45,488 bases of DNA from Chitinivibrionales bacterium (GTDB taxonomy: Bacteria > Fibrobacterota > Chitinivibrionia > Chitinivibrionales > WJKA01), in assembly GCA_014728295.1 (NCBI GenBank), contig WJLW01000118.1:1-45488 (forward strand). The letters are read 5' to 3'. Made by a program: the position numbers and the translations under genes. Of this stretch, positions 1-7,833 are shown piece after piece. The notes beneath the pieces were generated by a model, which was given only the letters and a program-made list of their open reading frames with translations, was not told the origin of the DNA and searched no databases. Position 1 is the first letter of the stretch. The number at the start of each line of letters is the position of its first letter.

Positions 1-2667
1 AATTTTTTCCACATCTACTCTTTGATTGAGCAGGCCGGTGTCGATCTCGGTTGTTTCATCAGACACTGCCATACTTTCAACCTCCCCATCGACGCTAAAC
101 GGGGAGTCGGGCTGTGGTGCTTCCATCGCTGCTGCCGTGCCGGCAATTGCAGCTTCTTCATCTGTAGTGTCAACAGATGCGGATTCTGTCTCATTCTTAT
201 CCGTATCTTGCGGCGACAGGCCCCTGACGGCAAATTCGCTTTGGAGCTCCGATTCAAGCGATATCTCATCGAGTTCAATCGTCTCATCATCACCGGGCGC
301 AATTATATCCGTGGCCCTCGAAAGGTCATCTTCGTCAAGCTCAACCGTATCCATCTTCGGCAACTCCTGGCTGCTGTCTGGCGCAGGCTGCTCTCCATGC
401 TTCTGTATATCGGTATTGCTTCCGGAGTCATCAAAGATCTCCGCCATCCGCGAGGAGATTTCCTCATTGCTGAGTTCCATCTTTTCAACAGCTTTGGTTT
501 CCTCAAGCTCGCGTGCCTCTTCATCGGTAATGCCGACATTCTTGAGCGTCGTATCGACATGGGTGGCGGCATCTACTTCGGAAACAGAAGCAAGCTCATC
601 TTCATCAGTTGCAACGGTAAGGTTGTCATCGTCTGCTCCGGACGGCTCGTCTGTAGGCGGCTTTTTTGCAAGGCCGTATTCCTCCGGATGTATGTCGACA
701 TGCGTTTCCAGAAGCGATTGGGACGAATCGTCATCAGAGGCAGCGGAATCCACATCCACGCCGGTATCTTCCGGCGGCCCGGCTTCGGCAAGTATCGACC
801 GATCAAGAGCGATTGTCTCACCGAAAAGCGATGGGTCGGGTACCGACGAATCTTCTTCGTCTTCCATAACCGGCAGTTCCCCTTCTATCGCATCCGGTCC
901 GGCCGGCTTTTCCTCCGGAGTTATAGTGTCGGGCACTGTTTCATGTGCTTGCGGCGCCGGATGATCGATGAAAATATCATCCTGATCGGAATGTTCGGCG
1001 CCGCTTTCCTCGGGTGCGGGTGATGCGTTATCTTGTGGTTGTGGGAGCGCGTCATCGTCTTTTTCTGCCGATTCTGCAGCCCATTGCAAATCATCGCCGG
1101 CGGTGTCGATCACGTGCGTTGCAGCGAATGCATCCGGTGTGAGTTCGGGGCTTTGCGGCGATATTTCGATGTCTTCGGCAGGTTCCTCCTGTGGTATTTC
1201 CGCTGATGCTGATTGCTGATCGGGAGGCGTTCCCTGCCCGGGTTCGATGCCTGCTTGCGGCGCGTACTCCTGGTCGCCGGTATCCAATTTGCCGGCGGCT
1301 GTCTGGGATTGCTCGTGAGCGGGCGCTGCGGCTGCATCGGCCGGGAGATTGTCATCCTGCGGTGTGTCAATCATGTCCTGCGAAACAACATCTTCCGCGG
1401 GCTCTGCCTTTTCGTCGGCAACTGCCCGATCGGCGTCTTCCCCTGCAAATGGACCTGCAAACGCATCATCGGCATCTTCACCGAAAATTTCGTTTATTCG
1501 GGTGCTGACATCTTCGCCGGATATATCGGGTGTCAACAGAGCGCCAAGCGTCGTCGGATCGGGCCGGATCGGCGCCTCTGGCTGATGCGGGGGAGTTTTG
1601 GATGCGGCGGCCTCAGGGTCCGACGTGCCCGGCGCGGGAGTTTTTGACGGTTGCGAATCATCCCGTTCGTCGGCGAAGAGCATTTCTATGCGAGAGGCAA
1701 TTTCATCATCAGCTCGTCTTGCGGGTGTTTCCTGCTGTGGTTTCTGAGTTTGCGGCGGTGTATCTTCCGGCTGCTGCCGCTCAGGTGCGGGTGCTTGTGG
1801 GGGAGCCGGTTGCTGAGTTTCCAATGCCGCCCATTCGCGTTCTCTCTGTTGGGTTGCGGCGGCTTCCTCCTCGGCAAACATCATATTCATACGGTTGCCG
1901 ATATCGTCGGCGACGTTTTCGTCCTCAGGTGTCGGGGAAAGATCTTCCACAACCTCTTCGACCTGATAATTTCCATCGCTTTCGGGAATCAACAATTGCT
2001 CCACATCCGCTTCACTTGTTTCAGGCTGTGTCGCCTCGCCGTAATCAAGCGGCTCCAGCTCTTCGGCCGGTTCGTAGGGTTCGGTGAGCGCTGCAGCGGC
2101 CATGTCCGGTTGTTCATCGCTCATTTCCACAGATGCGCTTTCGGCTTCAAAGCTTGCTTCTTCCTGCTCGGCGGGTTGCGCTGTTGGAGGAGCCGGCTCG
2201 GGCGGCGCTTTGGGCTGCGGTGCATTCACCTGGTCTATGATTTCGTAAATATTGGTCTTTCCACTCCCCTGATAATCCGCAGCCAGTTTTGCCATAGATT
2301 GATTTTCGGGATCGAGCCGGACAAGCAGTGTATACAGATCCCCGGCTTTTTCATCAAGGCCTTTTTTGGCGTATATTTGGGCAAGCATTTTTAATGCCAT
2401 GGGATTCTTGCGGTCGAGATGGCATATTCGTGAAAATTCCAGCAAGGCTTCTTCCAGGTTTTCCTGTTCAAGGAAGCAACGTCCCAGAATAATGCGCCCG
2501 GTGACATACTCGGGATGGTGCTCCAGTCCCGATTGACACAATTCAATGGCCTGAGGAATGTCCCCGCGCTGGCGATAGGCGTCTGCCAGTCGTGCAAAGA
2601 TCAATGAATTGGGAGTTGCCGCAAGTTTTTCTTCATAGTGCTGGATAGAAGGTTGAGCTGTCGCCAT
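1..2667 (-). CDS. TPR-repeat protein with long acidic, Pro/Ala-rich linker (3' end outside window)
   Basis: An uninterrupted minus-strand frame of 889 codons runs from an ATG at 2667 off the left edge, so the C-terminus is missing. The first ~110 residues are tetratricopeptide repeats (for example 'LADAYRQRGDIPQAIELCQ' and 'ALKMLAQIYAKKGLDEKA'), a fold used for protein-protein contacts. The rest is low-complexity sequence rich in Glu, Asp, Pro, Ala and Gln. A short motif, acidic-[IV]-x2-R-[MI]-x2-[MLI]-F-acidic, recurs in it: 'DDIGNRMNMMF', 'DEIASRIEMLF', 'EDVSTRINEIF' and 'EEISSRMAEIF'. A GGGGA ribosome site precedes the start. The length of the frame and the TPR signature make this the real gene; open frames on the plus strand here are shadows caused by its composition. 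Function is unknown. A scaffold or adaptor is plausible, with no signal peptide or membrane segment in the visible part. Confidence 0.82.
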   Translation of the reverse strand, partial: MATAQPSIQHYEEKLAATPNSLIFARLADAYRQRGDIPQAIELCQSGLEHHPEYVTGRIILGRCFLEQENLEEALLEFSRICHLDRKNPMALKMLAQIYAKKGLDEKAGDLYTLLVRLDPENQSMAKLAADYQGSGKTNIYEIIDQVNAPQPKAPPEPAPPTAQPAEQEEASFEAESASVEMSDEQPDMAAAALTEPYEPAEELEPLDYGEATQPETSEADVEQLLIPESDGNYQVEEVVEDLSPTPEDENVADDIGNRMNMMFAEEEAAATQQREREWAALETQQPAPPQAPAPERQQPEDTPPQTQKPQQETPARRADDEIASRIEMLFADERDDSQPSKTPAPGTSDPEAAASKTPPHQPEAPIRPDPTTLGALLTPDISGEDVSTRINEIFGEDADDAFAGPFAGEDADRAVADEKAEPAEDVVSQDMIDTPQDDNLPADAAAAPAHEQSQTAAGKLDTGDQEYAPQAGIEPGQGTPPDQQSASAEIPQEEPAEDIEISPQSPELTPDAFAATHVIDTAGDDLQWAAESAEKDDDALPQPQDNASPAPEESGAEHSDQDDIFIDHPAPQAHETVPDTITPEEKPAGPDAIEGELPVMEDEEDSSVPDPSLFGETIALDRSILAEAGPPEDTGVDVDSAASDDDSSQSLLETHVDIHPEEYGLAKKPPTDEPSGADDDNLTVATDEDELASVSEVDAATHVDTTLKNVGITDEEARELEETKAVEKMELSNEEISSRMAEIFDDSGSNTDIQKHGEQPAPDSSQELPKMDTVELDEDDLSRATDIIAPGDDETIELDEISLESELQSEFAVRGLSPQDTDKNETESASVDTTDEEAAIAGTAAAMEAPQPDSPFSVDGEVESMAVSDETTEIDTGLLNQRVDVEKI

Positions 2668-2685
2668 TGTTTCCCCGGATAAGCA

Positions 2686-2751
2686 GGTCGGTCAGGAGCT
2701 GGAAGTTTACTTTTGTAGTATAAAATACAATTATACTATATGGCACCGACC
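2686..2751. repeat. Nested inverted repeats upstream of the TPR gene
   Basis: GGTCGGT (2686-2692) pairs with ACCGACC (2745-2751). Nested inside, TAGTATAA (2716-2723) pairs with TTATACTA (2731-2738) around a 7-base loop. The element lies just upstream of the minus-strand TPR gene and could be an operator or a processed RNA hairpin. The role is not known. Confidence 0.5.
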
Positions 2752-2775
2752 GGGTAAAAGGTATCATGCCCGTAG

Positions 2776-2914
2776 GTAGAGTGGATTCCCGTCTCCACGG
2801 GAATGACTTTACAATAGGTTGCCGTCTCCACGAAACAACATCCCACTTGTCATACCCACGGAGGTGGGTATTCAGATCGTATGCAGAGTGGATCTCCATT
2901 TTCACGGGAATGAC
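2776..2914. repeat. Three dRS3-like palindromic repeat units (REP-type cluster)
   Basis: Two direct units at 2776-2807 and 2883-2914 share 'AGAGTGGAT', a palindromic core and 'CACGGGAATGAC'. Between them, 2849-2875 is a third unit in inverted orientation, whose reverse complement gives 'TACCCACCTCCGTGGGTATG'. The first core, ATTCCC-N8-GGGAAT, has the same architecture as the dRS3 repeats of Neisseria. This is an intergenic dispersed-repeat cluster; no coding capacity is seen. Confidence 0.65.
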
Positions 2915-2930
2915 ATATTATAGCCCCATT

Positions 2931-3407
2931 TCACCCCTGAATCCGCCTCACAATCTTACTCGTCGAATACCCCGCATGCATCGCCACAATCTTCACCTTC
3001 CCGCCATATTTTTCCACTGCCGGCTTCTCGATGATATTCTCGGGATAATCCCCGCCCTTGACATGCACGTCGGGCCGAATGATTTCGATAAACTGAATCG
3101 GATTCGGATCGGCAAAGATAAAAGCACACGCCACCATTTTGAGCGAACTGATCAATAACGCCCGATCCTCCTGTCTTTGGATCGGCCGCCCCACGCCTTT
3201 CAATTGCCTGACGGTTGCATCCGCATTGATGCCGACTGCCAGCAAATCCCCCTGCGCAGCGGCCTCGATTAAATAGCGGATGTGCCCGGCATGTACTATG
3301 TCGAAGCAGCCGTTTGTGGTGACGACGCTTTTGCCTTGCCGGCGAAGCGGGGCAAAGTAGTCTCGTGCTTGTTCGGGGGTGGCGAATGCGGTTGTTGTCA
3401 TGTTCAT
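2931..3407 (-). CDS. rfaE2: D-glycero-beta-D-manno-heptose 1-phosphate adenylyltransferase (RfaE2/HldE C-domain type)
   Basis: A 158-residue nucleotidyltransferase of the cytidylyltransferase-like fold. The family transfers AMP from ATP to heptose 1-phosphate, giving ADP-heptose for the lipopolysaccharide inner core; it acts in the cytoplasm. Visible signatures are 'TTNGCFDIVHAGHIRYL' near residue 30, containing the HxGH nucleotide-binding motif, 'DRALLISSLKMV', and 'PDVHVKGGDYPENIIEK', typical of RfaE2. Only the adenylyltransferase half is present; the heptose-phosphate kinase half found fused in Escherichia coli HldE is absent, so it should be encoded elsewhere. The first ATG (3407) follows GGAAAAAGC and is taken as the start; a second in-frame ATG lies two codons on. 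The gene is apparently monocistronic. Confidence 0.88.
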   Translation of the reverse strand: MNMTTTAFATPEQARDYFAPLRRQGKSVVTTNGCFDIVHAGHIRYLIEAAAQGDLLAVGINADATVRQLKGVGRPIQRQEDRALLISSLKMVACAFIFADPNPIQFIEIIRPDVHVKGGDYPENIIEKPAVEKYGGKVKIVAMHAGYSTSKIVRRIQG

Positions 3408-3573
3408 GCTTTTTCCGATGCGTAAAACTATATCAATGATTTTTTCGGCATTGCATCACCTTTTGCAGGAGCGGCTGTACCGGAAAAAAATAAATTACCT
3501 GCAACGATGAGTTTTTTTTCATTCAAAGCGCTCAATATACCTTCGAAATTTTCTGCAGGCAACACAATTTTGC

Positions 3574-3600
3574 TAAAGTATTTGCCTAACCTGCCGATAA
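3574..3600 (+). promoter_or_regulatory. Sigma-28 (FliA-type) promoter of the flagellin gene, distal copy
   Basis: TAAAGTAT (3574-3581), an 11-base spacer, then GCCGATAA (3593-3600). This is nearly identical to the sigma-28 consensus TAAAGTTT-N11-GCCGATAA. Transcription would start near 3607, giving a leader of about 160 nt before the flagellin ATG. Confidence 0.88.
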
Positions 3601-3653
3601 ATCAGATAGGGTGAGATGCACGGACATAAAAACCGGGCAACAACCCCGAAAGT

Positions 3654-3680
3654 TCAAGTGCTCTCCCTTTCTGCCGATAA
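3654..3680 (+). promoter_or_regulatory. Second, proximal sigma-28-like promoter of the flagellin gene
   Basis: A perfect -10, GCCGATAA (3673-3680), is preceded at the correct 11-base distance by TCAAGTGC (3654-3661), a 5-of-8 match to the -35 box. It lies exactly 80 bp downstream of the distal promoter. A leader of about 80 nt would result. Confidence 0.6.
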
Positions 3681-3739
3681 GCTGAAATAGAGAGCGCATC
3701 TAACGCTTTCTTCAGGCGCATGGACGATACGAGCCTGAA
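3660..3739 (+). other. Inverted repeats in the flagellin 5' leader
   Basis: GCTCTC (3660-3665) can pair with GAGAGC (3690-3695), and TTCAGGC (3711-3717) with GCCTGAA (3733-3739). They lie ahead of the ribosome site AAGGA (3752-3756). The leader may fold and affect translation or stability. It does not match a cyclic-di-GMP riboswitch as far as I can see. Confidence 0.4.
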
Positions 3740-3765
3740 ATAATCGCTAACAAGGATGGTAGCGT

Positions 3766-4962
3766 ATGCGTATCAATCATAATCTTGAGTCCAAAGTTTC
3801 CCAGAACGCGCTGTTTCAAGTCAACCGTTCGATGGGTAAAACCCTCGAAAAATTATCAACCGGGCTGAGAATTAATCGTGCCTCAGATGATGCGGCAGGT
3901 CTCGGTGTGTCTGAAAATTTGCGGACACAGGTGCGCGGCCTCAATCAGGCGATGAAAAATACTCAGGATGCCATATCGATGCTAACGATCGCGGATGGAG
4001 CCCTTCAGGAGCAAACTGAAATCGTGCATAGAATGAGAGAACTGGTTATACAGGCCAAAAACGATACGTATACATCTGTAGAACGATCGTATATGGGGCA
4101 GGAGTTTACCCAGCTAATGGAGGAGCTTGATAGAATTGCGGCGTCGACAAATTATAACGGTATGCAAATATTTGCAACACCGGAATCGACCGAAGGAAGC
4201 AACCTCTATACGCAGGGGTATGTAACGGGAACGAGTGACACACCGCATGATTTATCCCGGCAACACAATGTTTTTGATGACCCGGAAGATTCGGTTTTCG
4301 GCTCTTCCGACTGGGGCAGTAGCCACCATTTCAATATGATGCTGGGTGCGAACTACTATACTTCGGATGCCAATGCATATAACGGTGGAAATGGTACAGG
4401 TGACGGGCCGAGAGAATCCTTCGATCAGAATGCCCCTAACATGCTTACCATTCAGTTCGGGCAAATGGATTCGAATACTTTATTTTCCCTCTATGGCAAT
4501 GGATTTACCGGTGACGGTTCTGATACCTTTGATGGATTTCAATTTGATGCTGCTGACGCGGAAGACAATATTATCAATCTTTTCTATAATAATTTCTTCG
4601 GCAGAGATGCTACTGTTCAAGATAAGTTGGAACTGGCTCTTGAAGTAATTGATGGTGGCAATGATGTCGATCCGAATATTGCCAATATGTGGGCAGGCGC
4701 AAATCAGCGAGGCGTTAGCGGTCTACAACGGCTCAATACAATGAGGGCAAGCATTGGAGCGACGATCAACCGTTTAGAGCACACGATAAATAACACTATG
4801 AATCAAATACAGAATACCCAGGCTGCCGAAAGCCTGATTCGAGATGCAGATTTTGCAAATGAAGCTGCGGCGCTCACGCGTGATCAGATACTCTCAAATT
4901 CCGCTACTTCTATCCTCGCACAAGCAAATATGAAACCCCAGAGCGTATTGCAGCTTATTTAA
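3766..4962 (+). CDS. fliC: Flagellin (filament subunit)
   Basis: A 398-residue flagellin, the exported structural subunit of the flagellar filament. The conserved N-terminal D0/D1 region ('MRINHNLESKVSQNALFQVN', then 'LSTGLRINRASDDAAGL') spans about residues 1-145. The C-terminal D1/D0 helices begin near residue 320 and end with 'NSATSILAQANMKPQSVLQLI', typical of the family. The central variable region (about 150-320) is short, acidic and rich in Asn, Gly, Asp and Phe, and forms the exposed surface. AAGGA precedes the ATG by nine bases. Tandem sigma-28 promoters place it in the late class of flagellar genes. No other flagellar structural gene lies nearby, so this is an isolated filament gene. 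No clear terminator follows, so readthrough into the next operon is possible. Confidence 0.97.
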   Translation: MRINHNLESKVSQNALFQVNRSMGKTLEKLSTGLRINRASDDAAGLGVSENLRTQVRGLNQAMKNTQDAISMLTIADGALQEQTEIVHRMRELVIQAKNDTYTSVERSYMGQEFTQLMEELDRIAASTNYNGMQIFATPESTEGSNLYTQGYVTGTSDTPHDLSRQHNVFDDPEDSVFGSSDWGSSHHFNMMLGANYYTSDANAYNGGNGTGDGPRESFDQNAPNMLTIQFGQMDSNTLFSLYGNGFTGDGSDTFDGFQFDAADAEDNIINLFYNNFFGRDATVQDKLELALEVIDGGNDVDPNIANMWAGANQRGVSGLQRLNTMRASIGATINRLEHTINNTMNQIQNTQAAESLIRDADFANEAAALTRDQILSNSATSILAQANMKPQSVLQLI

Positions 4963-5053
4963 TTGCCCCTATGCCGCCCAGAGCTGAAATCAAGTATTTT
5001 TCTAGTGCTTGTGAAAAATGCTCTGAAAGGGCCAATCGTTTGTTGTTGCCTCA

Positions 5054-5920
5054 TTGATAATTCCCGTGATTGTAGATCTGTATAATGCCCGGATTAATAT
5101 TACTGCCTCAAATCTTGAGCAAAAATTTGAGGAAGCACTTGTACAATTAATTCATCCTTTCAAATCCGAAACAACCAATCAAAAATGCAAGGCTGATTTT
5201 TATCTTGAAGTCACACATGGTTTTAAGCCGATTACGGAAGTTGAAAAATCGTTTAAGAATAATGAATGCAGGCTGGCGGAGCAAAATGGGAAAATTACCT
5301 TAACTACATCTAATTCATTTGCTGTGCTTGATGTGAGTAACAACAAAATGATAGTGACACATCATAGCAAGGATGTATTCGAGTTTCAGAAGAATGTTGT
5401 CGAGCATCTAAAATTAGTGGCATCCATCATTCTGACGTTGCGGGGAGGATTGCCGCTTCATTCTTCTGCGGTGAGTAGAAAAAACAAAGCTTTCCTATTT
5501 CTTGGACCTTCCGGGGCCGGGAAAAGCACTATCTCTCAATTGTTGAAAGGTTCATGGCAGGTAATAGATGAAGAATTCAATGTAATCATTCGCGAAAACG
5601 TTAACTATTTTGTATCGACTCTGCCTCAGGCAAATAACATGGCCGGGTTTACCGTTTGCAACGAGAAACCGGCCCTTGATGGCATATTTTTGCTTGAAAA
5701 ATCAAATACGAACAATATAAAAAACATGCCGCATCGAATTCAGTGCGCCTCGCTACTTTCGCATCTATTTATTTTCCCTTTGTCTCAAACGATTGGAGAC
5801 GCCCTGTTGTCAAATGTAGATCATGTTTTAGAAAAAATGCCAATACTAAATTTGCAGTTTCGAAATGATCATTCCATTTGCTCATTTTTAGATAATTGGA
5901 ATAAAAAAAATGTGCTATAA
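5054..5920 (+). CDS. HprK-related serine kinase-like protein of a putative RiPP (HPr-rel type) cluster
   Basis: A 288-residue protein whose second half resembles the HPr kinase/phosphatase fold. It shows 'LPLHSSAV' (residues 134-141), the Walker A loop 'GPSGAGKST' (151-159) and acidic residues in 'VIDEEFNVI' (170-178) at the Walker B position. This pattern, rather than a full HprK, occurs in HprK-related proteins that sit beside PqqD-like proteins in peptide-modification clusters; one relative phosphorylates a lasso peptide. The substrate here is unknown. Start: no ATG is available; the longest choice is TTG 5054, and GTG 5066 in the same frame is equally possible, with no convincing ribosome site for either. 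Its end overlaps the next gene by 11 bases, indicating translational coupling. The gene is AT-rich compared with flagellin upstream. Confidence 0.78.
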   Translation: MIIPVIVDLYNARINITASNLEQKFEEALVQLIHPFKSETTNQKCKADFYLEVTHGFKPITEVEKSFKNNECRLAEQNGKITLTTSNSFAVLDVSNNKMIVTHHSKDVFEFQKNVVEHLKLVASIILTLRGGLPLHSSAVSRKNKAFLFLGPSGAGKSTISQLLKGSWQVIDEEFNVIIRENVNYFVSTLPQANNMAGFTVCNEKPALDGIFLLEKSNTNNIKNMPHRIQCASLLSHLFIFPLSQTIGDALLSNVDHVLEKMPILNLQFRNDHSICSFLDNWNKKNVL

Positions 5921-6185
5921 GATTAAAGATAACCTTTCCGAAAAATCTCTTCAGGATGAATTATTCATTCTCGATAGAACGAATTCGCATGTACACTCTT
6001 TCAATGAGTCCGGCAAATTAATCTGGGCCTGCTTAAGGCAGAATATGCCTCTGGATATAATCGCAGCAGAATTGACAAAAGAATTTGACGTTGATGTTGA
6101 AGAAGCTAGAAACGATATATCTGATTTCATTCGAATGTGTGAAAGCAGAGGGCTGCTAGAAATTTGCAATAAAAAGCAGACTTAA
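5910..6185 (+). CDS. PqqD-family peptide-recognition (RRE) protein
   Basis: A 91-residue protein with the layout of the PqqD fold, a small winged helix that binds RiPP leader peptides and hands them to the modifying enzyme. Visible are a beta-rich N-terminus ('ELFILDRTNSHVHSFNESG'), the conserved 'GKLIWACL' segment after the hairpin, and helices ending in 'DISDFIRMCESRGLL'. The start ATG lies inside the end of the kinase gene, and the stop is one base before the radical SAM start, so the three genes should be translated together. PqqD relatives are found free or fused to radical SAM enzymes; here it is free. The likely partner is the precursor peptide at 7672-7833. Confidence 0.82.
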   Translation: MCYKIKDNLSEKSLQDELFILDRTNSHVHSFNESGKLIWACLRQNMPLDIIAAELTKEFDVDVEEARNDISDFIRMCESRGLLEICNKKQT

Positions 6186-6186
6186 A

Positions 6187-7254
6187 ATGCATGAAATCTC
6201 CAAAAAAATTCAAAAGCTTTCAGAACATGGCTACCAAACCCATGTTGTATTTGAAGTGACAAACAGGTGCAATGCGCGTTGTGAATACTGCTATGTGGGG
6301 CAGAAGGATTTTGCCAAGGACCTGCCTACCGAAAAAATATTTCTAATTCTGGATAAAATTGCAGATGAAAATTTTCTTTTTTTGACAATAACAGGCGGCG
6401 AGCCATTCCTCAGGCCCGATATCCTTCCAATCTTGTACCATGCTGTAGCGTGCAATTTTTTTTCAATTGCTATATGCACAAATGCAATTCTTATTGGCTC
6501 TGAGCAATTGAATTTTCTAGAAAAAAATGCTGAATCGATAAACAGAATGCAAATATCGATATTCTCTGATAATCCTGAAATAAATGACTCATATTTTAAG
6601 GTAAATGGTGCATATCGAAAGGCAATCAAAAATGCTGAATTAATAAAGTCCTTTGGAATTGAGGTAAGTATTGCTCTAAATTTAATAAATCAGAATATTG
6701 ATCATTTTCAAATAACATTGAATAATTTTAAGAGAAAAGGGTTTAAAACGGCTGTTTCATATGGAAAACAACCGCCGGGTTGTGGCGATCTGAAAAATGC
6801 AATATCAAGCACAACTTCCGTAGAGTTCTACAGCAAAGCTTTAAAAAATGCTGATCAGCATGAAATTAAAAGAATCATTCACCATTGGCACGAATCAGAA
6901 AGAAATCAGGAAAATTCACTTTGTATAGGTTTGAAAAAAGCCTTAGCCATAAATGCATCTGGTCAATTAATCCCCTGCGTTGCATTTCGAGATATGGTTA
7001 TAGGTGAAGCATTGCAAGAAATTCGCATAAGAGATATAATGAAAAAATGTCCGGAGTATCAAAAAATAGTATCTCTAACCAAGAATGATTTAGAAAAGTG
7101 CAAAACATGCAGAAGAAAAAGTTTCTGTAATATATGTATAGGTTCTATCCATTCAGAATATGGCAAAATTTCGCAACCTTTACATCAATCTTGCAATTTT
7201 TGTATGGCAGTTGAGAATTATGTGAATGCAAAAAATGAAAGCACATATAGCTAA
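6187..7254 (+). CDS. Radical SAM/SPASM peptide-modifying enzyme
   Basis: A 355-residue radical SAM protein. The cluster-binding motif CxxxCxxC is at C28, C32 and C35 ('CNARCEYCYVG'), followed by 'TITGGEPFLRP' (68-78), which binds S-adenosylmethionine. The C-terminal SPASM-like region offers Cys 246, 264, 305, 308, 314, 317, 336 and 339 as ligands for auxiliary iron-sulfur clusters. Relatives beside PqqD proteins modify ribosomal peptides (PqqE and thioether-forming enzymes, for example), so this is the likely core enzyme of the cluster. The reaction cannot be read from the sequence; thioether or carbon-carbon cross-links are the usual outcomes. Its 3' end overlaps the peptidase gene by 29 bases. 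Confidence 0.88.
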   Translation: MHEISKKIQKLSEHGYQTHVVFEVTNRCNARCEYCYVGQKDFAKDLPTEKIFLILDKIADENFLFLTITGGEPFLRPDILPILYHAVACNFFSIAICTNAILIGSEQLNFLEKNAESINRMQISIFSDNPEINDSYFKVNGAYRKAIKNAELIKSFGIEVSIALNLINQNIDHFQITLNNFKRKGFKTAVSYGKQPPGCGDLKNAISSTTSVEFYSKALKNADQHEIKRIIHHWHESERNQENSLCIGLKKALAINASGQLIPCVAFRDMVIGEALQEIRIRDIMKKCPEYQKIVSLTKNDLEKCKTCRRKSFCNICIGSIHSEYGKISQPLHQSCNFCMAVENYVNAKNESTYS

Positions 7255-7723
7255 AAGAAAAGATCGCATTTTTGCTCAGTTTATGAAGGAGCAAATCCCT
7301 AATCATGTAACAATTGAAGGCAATTCAATGTATCCCGTATTGCGCACAGGAGAATGCATTGCAATTTTGCCATTAAGTAGCGAATTAGTTGCCGGTGAAT
7401 GCTATGCATACCTAAAAAACGGGGTTCCTGTTCTTCACCGGCTTGTGGGATATAATGATGATTATGCATCTTTTGTCGGTGATAATACCAGTTTGATTGA
7501 GGAAATAAGCAGAGAGTGTATCATTGGAAAGACAAATTTGAAAAACTATGAAGCTTATGAAAATATAGCAAAATATCTTAATCTTGCTTTAATCAATATG
7601 CATTTCCGTTCTTCAATAATCTTGGCATGCAAAAAGCAGTTACTAAGACTTGCTTATAAGATGGAGCAGTTATGGCAAAAAAAATGTATGAGAAACCCGA
7701 AATTTACACCGAGCACCTGTTAA
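7226..7723 (+). CDS. S24/S26-family (signal peptidase-like) protease, candidate leader peptidase
   Basis: A 165-residue protein with the hallmark 'IEGNSMYPVLRTGECI' (candidate nucleophile Ser34), 'VPVLHRLVGY' (His71) and 'FVGDNTS' (Asp86). The arrangement matches the S24/S26 peptidase superfamily, and a His rather than Lys in the second box resembles SipW-type signal peptidases. Such genes recur in HprK/PqqD clusters, where a role in removing the leader of the modified peptide is plausible but not shown here. The segment near residues 119-135 is partly hydrophobic but is not a clear membrane helix. The gene starts inside the radical SAM gene; an ATG three codons later is an alternative. The last 52 bases encode the precursor gene in another frame. 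Confidence 0.75.
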   Translation: MQKMKAHIAKRKDRIFAQFMKEQIPNHVTIEGNSMYPVLRTGECIAILPLSSELVAGECYAYLKNGVPVLHRLVGYNDDYASFVGDNTSLIEEISRECIIGKTNLKNYEAYENIAKYLNLALINMHFRSSIILACKKQLLRLAYKMEQLWQKKCMRNPKFTPSTC

Positions 7724-7833
7724 CGGATGTTCTCAGGGCTCAATCTGACTGCAGTGAAGCAGAATTCTCATTTTTTATTAGTGCACCAAATGAATGTACT
7801 TGTTGGCATTTTACTGATTCCAGTGGAGTTTAA
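7672..7833 (+). CDS. Candidate RiPP precursor peptide (53 residues)
   Basis: A short gene starting inside the peptidase gene and preceded by GGAG (7663-7666), five bases before the ATG. The product begins 'MAKKMYEKPEIYTEHLL'. The Tyr6-x-x-Pro9 pattern after a Lys-rich start resembles leaders bound by PqqD/RRE proteins, including lasso-peptide leaders (YxxP). The C-terminal half, the likely core, contains Cys27 and a Cys42-x-Cys44 pair followed by 'WHFTDSSGV'. These Cys residues are obvious targets for the radical SAM enzyme; Ser and Thr could be kinase targets. Its 3' end overlaps the convergent nucleotidyltransferase gene by 23 bases. It ends the operon. The precursor role rests on position, leader shape and size; no similarity search was possible. 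Confidence 0.72.
   Translation: MAKKMYEKPEIYTEHLLTDVLRAQSDCSEAEFSFFISAPNECTCWHFTDSSGV

Noticed and set aside
22..2394. Long plus-strand open frames, up to 333 codons, at the left edge
   Set aside because: They are antisense shadows of the acidic low-complexity TPR gene: their translations are Ser/Cys/Gly- or Arg-rich without any domain, while the minus-strand frame is uninterrupted for 889 codons and starts with TPRs.
3601..3765. A cyclic-di-GMP riboswitch in the flagellin leader
   Set aside because: Pieces such as GCAC and GAAAG are present, but the conserved core and tetraloop-receptor pattern of either riboswitch class could not be found.
4963..5053. A promoter of sigma-54 type or a second precursor peptide before the kinase gene
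   Set aside because: No GG-N10-GC element was found, and the only ATG there is closed at once by a stop.
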